Positions 6,406-7,882 of a stretch of 7,882 nucleotides of DNA are shown here, one piece after another (positions within the stretch are counted from its first letter, which is position 1; each line of letters starts with the position of its first letter). The position numbers were made by a program, and so were the translations under genes. The DNA comes from CAIKMD01 sp035533255. Lineage in GTDB: Bacteria; Pseudomonadota; Alphaproteobacteria; ATCC43930; CGMCC-115725. The notes under the pieces were generated by a model that was not told the DNA's origin, searched no databases, and was given only the letters and a program-made list of their open reading frames with translations. The stretch is taken from assembly GCA_035533255.1 (NCBI GenBank), contig DATLUE010000193.1, forward strand, positions 1 through 7,882. The letters are read 5' to 3'.

Positions 6406-7764
6406 ATGCGTATCGCGGTGATCGGCTCGGGCTATGTTGGACTTGTGTCCGGCGCCTGTTTTTCGGAATTCGGTGTCGAGGTCGTCTGCGTCGATCTCGA
6501 TGCGGACAAGATCGCGCGGCTGACGCGCGGCGAGATGCCGATCTACGAGCCCGGCCTCGATCAACTGGTCGCGAGCAACGTGGCCGCGAAACGACTGTCT
6601 TTCACCACCGATCTGCCCGGCGCGGTCAAGGCCGCCGATGCGGTCTTTATCGCGGTCGGCACGCCCTCGCGCCGCGGCGACGGCCATGCCGATCTGTCCT
6701 ATGTCTTCGGCGCCGCGGAAGAGATCGCGCGCTCGCTCGACGGCTATACCGTGGTGGTGACGAAATCGACCGTGCCGGTCGGAACCGGCCGCAAGGTCGC
6801 GGACATCATCCGCCGCGCCCGGCCCGACGCGTCCTTCGACGTGGTCTCCAATCCGGAATTCCTGCGCGAGGGCTCGGCGATCGGCGATTTCATGCGCCCC
6901 GATCGCGTCGTGATCGGCGCCGAGACCGAGCACGCTCAGGCGGTAATGCGCGAGCTCTATCGTCCCCTGTTCCTCAACGAGACCCCGATCCTCTTCACCA
7001 AGATCGAGACCTCGGAGCTGACGAAATACGCGGCGAACAGCTTCCTCGCGACCAAGATCTCGTTCATCAACGAGATCGCCGATCTGTGCGAGAAGGTCGG
7101 CGCCGACGTCCAGGACGTCGCCAAGGGTATCGGCCTCGACGGCCGCATCGGCCGCAAATTCCTCCATGCCGGTCCGGGCTATGGCGGCTCGTGCTTCCCC
7201 AAGGATTGCCTCGCGCTGGTGAAGACCGCGCAAGAGGCCGGTTCGCCGATCAGCATCGTCGAAGCGGTGATCGGCGCGAACGACAGCCGCAAGGAAGCGA
7301 TGGCGCAGCGCGTGATTCGCGCTTGCGGCGGCAGTGTCGCCGGCAAGACGCTCGCCATCCTCGGCGTCACCTTCAAGCCGAATACCGACGACATGCGCGA
7401 CAGCCCGAGCCTCGCGATCGTGCCGGCGCTGCAGCAAGCCGGCGCCACGGTCCGCGCCTTCGACCCCGAAGGCATGAAAGAAGCGGCCAAGCTGATGGAC
7501 AATGTCGCCTTCTGCGCCAATGCCTACGAGGCGATGGCAGGGGCCGACGCGCTGGTGATCGTCACCGAGTGGAACGAGTTCCGCGCCCTCGATCTGGCGC
7601 GGGTGAAAAGCCTTTTGCGCACCCCGACCGTGATCGATTTGCGTAATATCTACGCGCCCGCCGACATGTCGGCGGCGGGCTTCTATTACGTCAGCGTCGG
7701 CCGCGCGGCGGTCGAGCCTTCGGCAACGCGCGAGCGGCGGCAAGCGGTAGGAACCACGCGATGA
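6406..7764 (+). CDS. ugd: UDP-glucose 6-dehydrogenase
   Basis: This cytosolic enzyme of 452 residues performs the NAD-dependent two-step oxidation of UDP-glucose to UDP-glucuronate. The start MRIAVIGSGYVGLVSG gives the N-terminal Rossmann motif GSGYVG (7-12), followed by the conserved IYEPGLD. Further hallmarks are KSTVPVGTG, NPEFLREGSA (149-158, E151 and E155), TKYAANSFLATK with K207 and N211, and GYGGSCFPKD with catalytic C263 and K266-D267. The C-terminal UDP-binding domain contains GVTFKPNTDDMRDSP and WNEF. All key residues are intact and the length is slightly above the common 430-440, owing to a basic tail (RERRQ...). It is the first gene after a 129-bp leader, and its stop overlaps the next gene's start (ATGA), so it is co-translated with a probable UDP-glucuronate-consuming enzyme. 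The XrtA locus context points to exopolysaccharide precursor supply. AglM/TuaD-type naming is equally used for this family. Confidence 0.97.
   Translation: MRIAVIGSGYVGLVSGACFSEFGVEVVCVDLDADKIARLTRGEMPIYEPGLDQLVASNVAAKRLSFTTDLPGAVKAADAVFIAVGTPSRRGDGHADLSYVFGAAEEIARSLDGYTVVVTKSTVPVGTGRKVADIIRRARPDASFDVVSNPEFLREGSAIGDFMRPDRVVIGAETEHAQAVMRELYRPLFLNETPILFTKIETSELTKYAANSFLATKISFINEIADLCEKVGADVQDVAKGIGLDGRIGRKFLHAGPGYGGSCFPKDCLALVKTAQEAGSPISIVEAVIGANDSRKEAMAQRVIRACGGSVAGKTLAILGVTFKPNTDDMRDSPSLAIVPALQQAGATVRAFDPEGMKEAAKLMDNVAFCANAYEAMAGADALVIVTEWNEFRALDLARVKSLLRTPTVIDLRNIYAPADMSAAGFYYVSVGRAAVEPSATRERRQAVGTTR
7749..7752 (+). promoter_or_regulatory. Ribosome binding site of the terminal SDR gene
   Basis: AGGA lies inside the end of ugd, eight bases before ATG 7761. 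Together with the ATGA overlap it supports that start. Confidence 0.5.
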
Positions 7765-7882
7765 GCTCCACCAAAAAGCGCATCCTCGTCACCGGCGGCG
7801 CCGGCTTTCTGGGCTCGCATCTGTGCGAGCGGCTGGTCGCCGAGGGCAACGACGTGCTGTGCGTCGATAATTATTTCACCGG
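7761..7882 (+). CDS. NAD-dependent sugar-nucleotide SDR, probable UDP-glucuronate decarboxylase (UDP-xylose synthase), 3'-truncated by the window
   Basis: Only the first 40 codons are present. After a short basic leader (MSSTKKR), the extended-SDR Rossmann motif TGGAGFLGSHL appears (GxxGxxG, residues 11-21), followed by CERLVAEGNDVLCVDNYFTG, which closes the first beta-alpha-beta unit with the NAD-ribose-binding Asp (VDN). The CERL and VDNYFTG pattern is typical of UDP-glucuronate decarboxylases, which turn UDP-glucuronate into UDP-xylose. Other extended SDRs such as UDP-glucose 4-epimerase or UDP-glucuronate 4-epimerase share much of this start, so the assignment rests partly on being translationally coupled to ugd. 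The catalytic Ser/Thr-Tyr-x3-Lys region lies beyond the window. Confidence 0.75.
   Translation, partial: MSSTKKRILVTGGAGFLGSHLCERLVAEGNDVLCVDNYFT

Noticed and set aside
6292..7743. Minus-strand open frame of 483 codons opposite ugd
   Set aside because: It is codon-aligned antisense to an unmistakable UDP-glucose dehydrogenase; no ribosome site or domain supports it.
1..7882. CRISPR arrays, tRNA or rRNA genes, insertion sequences, phage attachment sites
   Set aside because: I saw no regularly spaced repeats, tRNA-like cloverleaf, terminal inverted repeats or transposase motifs; nearly all of the window is explained by coding sequence.

Overview
The window is a compact, GC-rich, single-strand stretch of a Gram-negative chromosome. 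Every gene I can support lies on the + strand. The content is the gene neighbourhood of the exosortase A (XrtA/EpsH1) PEP-CTERM system together with exopolysaccharide synthesis. The strong GC bias at third codon positions, the protein styles and the xrtA-epsI fusion suggest a proteobacterium, most likely an alphaproteobacterium. That placement is an inference from style, and I cannot fix a family or genus.

Layout: (1) positions 2-1051, the 3' portion of an outer-membrane beta-barrel protein of the PEP-CTERM-associated type, cut by the window edge. (2) 1057-1959, an XrtA-locus polysaccharide deacetylase (NodB fold). (3) An 88-bp gap with small stem-loops. (4) 2048-3262, a family-4-type glycosyltransferase of the XrtA-associated kind. 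(5) 3259-4848, exosortase A fused to an EpsI domain, overlapping gene 4 by ATGA. (6) 4852-6081, a second GT4-type glycosyltransferase. (7) 6091-6276, a 61-residue single-helix membrane protein that I do not recognise. (8) A 129-bp gap with a hairpin, a 14-bp perfect palindrome and 10-bp direct repeats. (9) 6406-7764, UDP-glucose 6-dehydrogenase. (10) 7761 to the window end, the start of a short-chain dehydrogenase/reductase that looks like UDP-glucuronate decarboxylase, again joined by ATGA.

How the parts fit: Ugd and the decarboxylase would convert UDP-glucose to UDP-glucuronate and then UDP-xylose. The two glycosyltransferases would build oligosaccharide on a carrier. The deacetylase would trim acetyl groups from amino sugars. 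The beta-barrel sits in the outer membrane, where it may serve export or attachment. XrtA cleaves and sorts PEP-CTERM proteins at the inner membrane. No PEP-CTERM substrate is encoded in the window. Tight spacing (overlaps or gaps of 3-9 bp) makes xrtA, the second glycosyltransferase and the small gene one probable transcription unit with the first glycosyltransferase. The two larger gaps, 1960-2047 and 6277-6405, are the places to look for internal promoters or processing sites.

This is a recognisable system rather than a wholly new one. The least explained elements are the 61-residue membrane protein, the structured leader before ugd, and the repeat-built N-terminus of the deacetylase.
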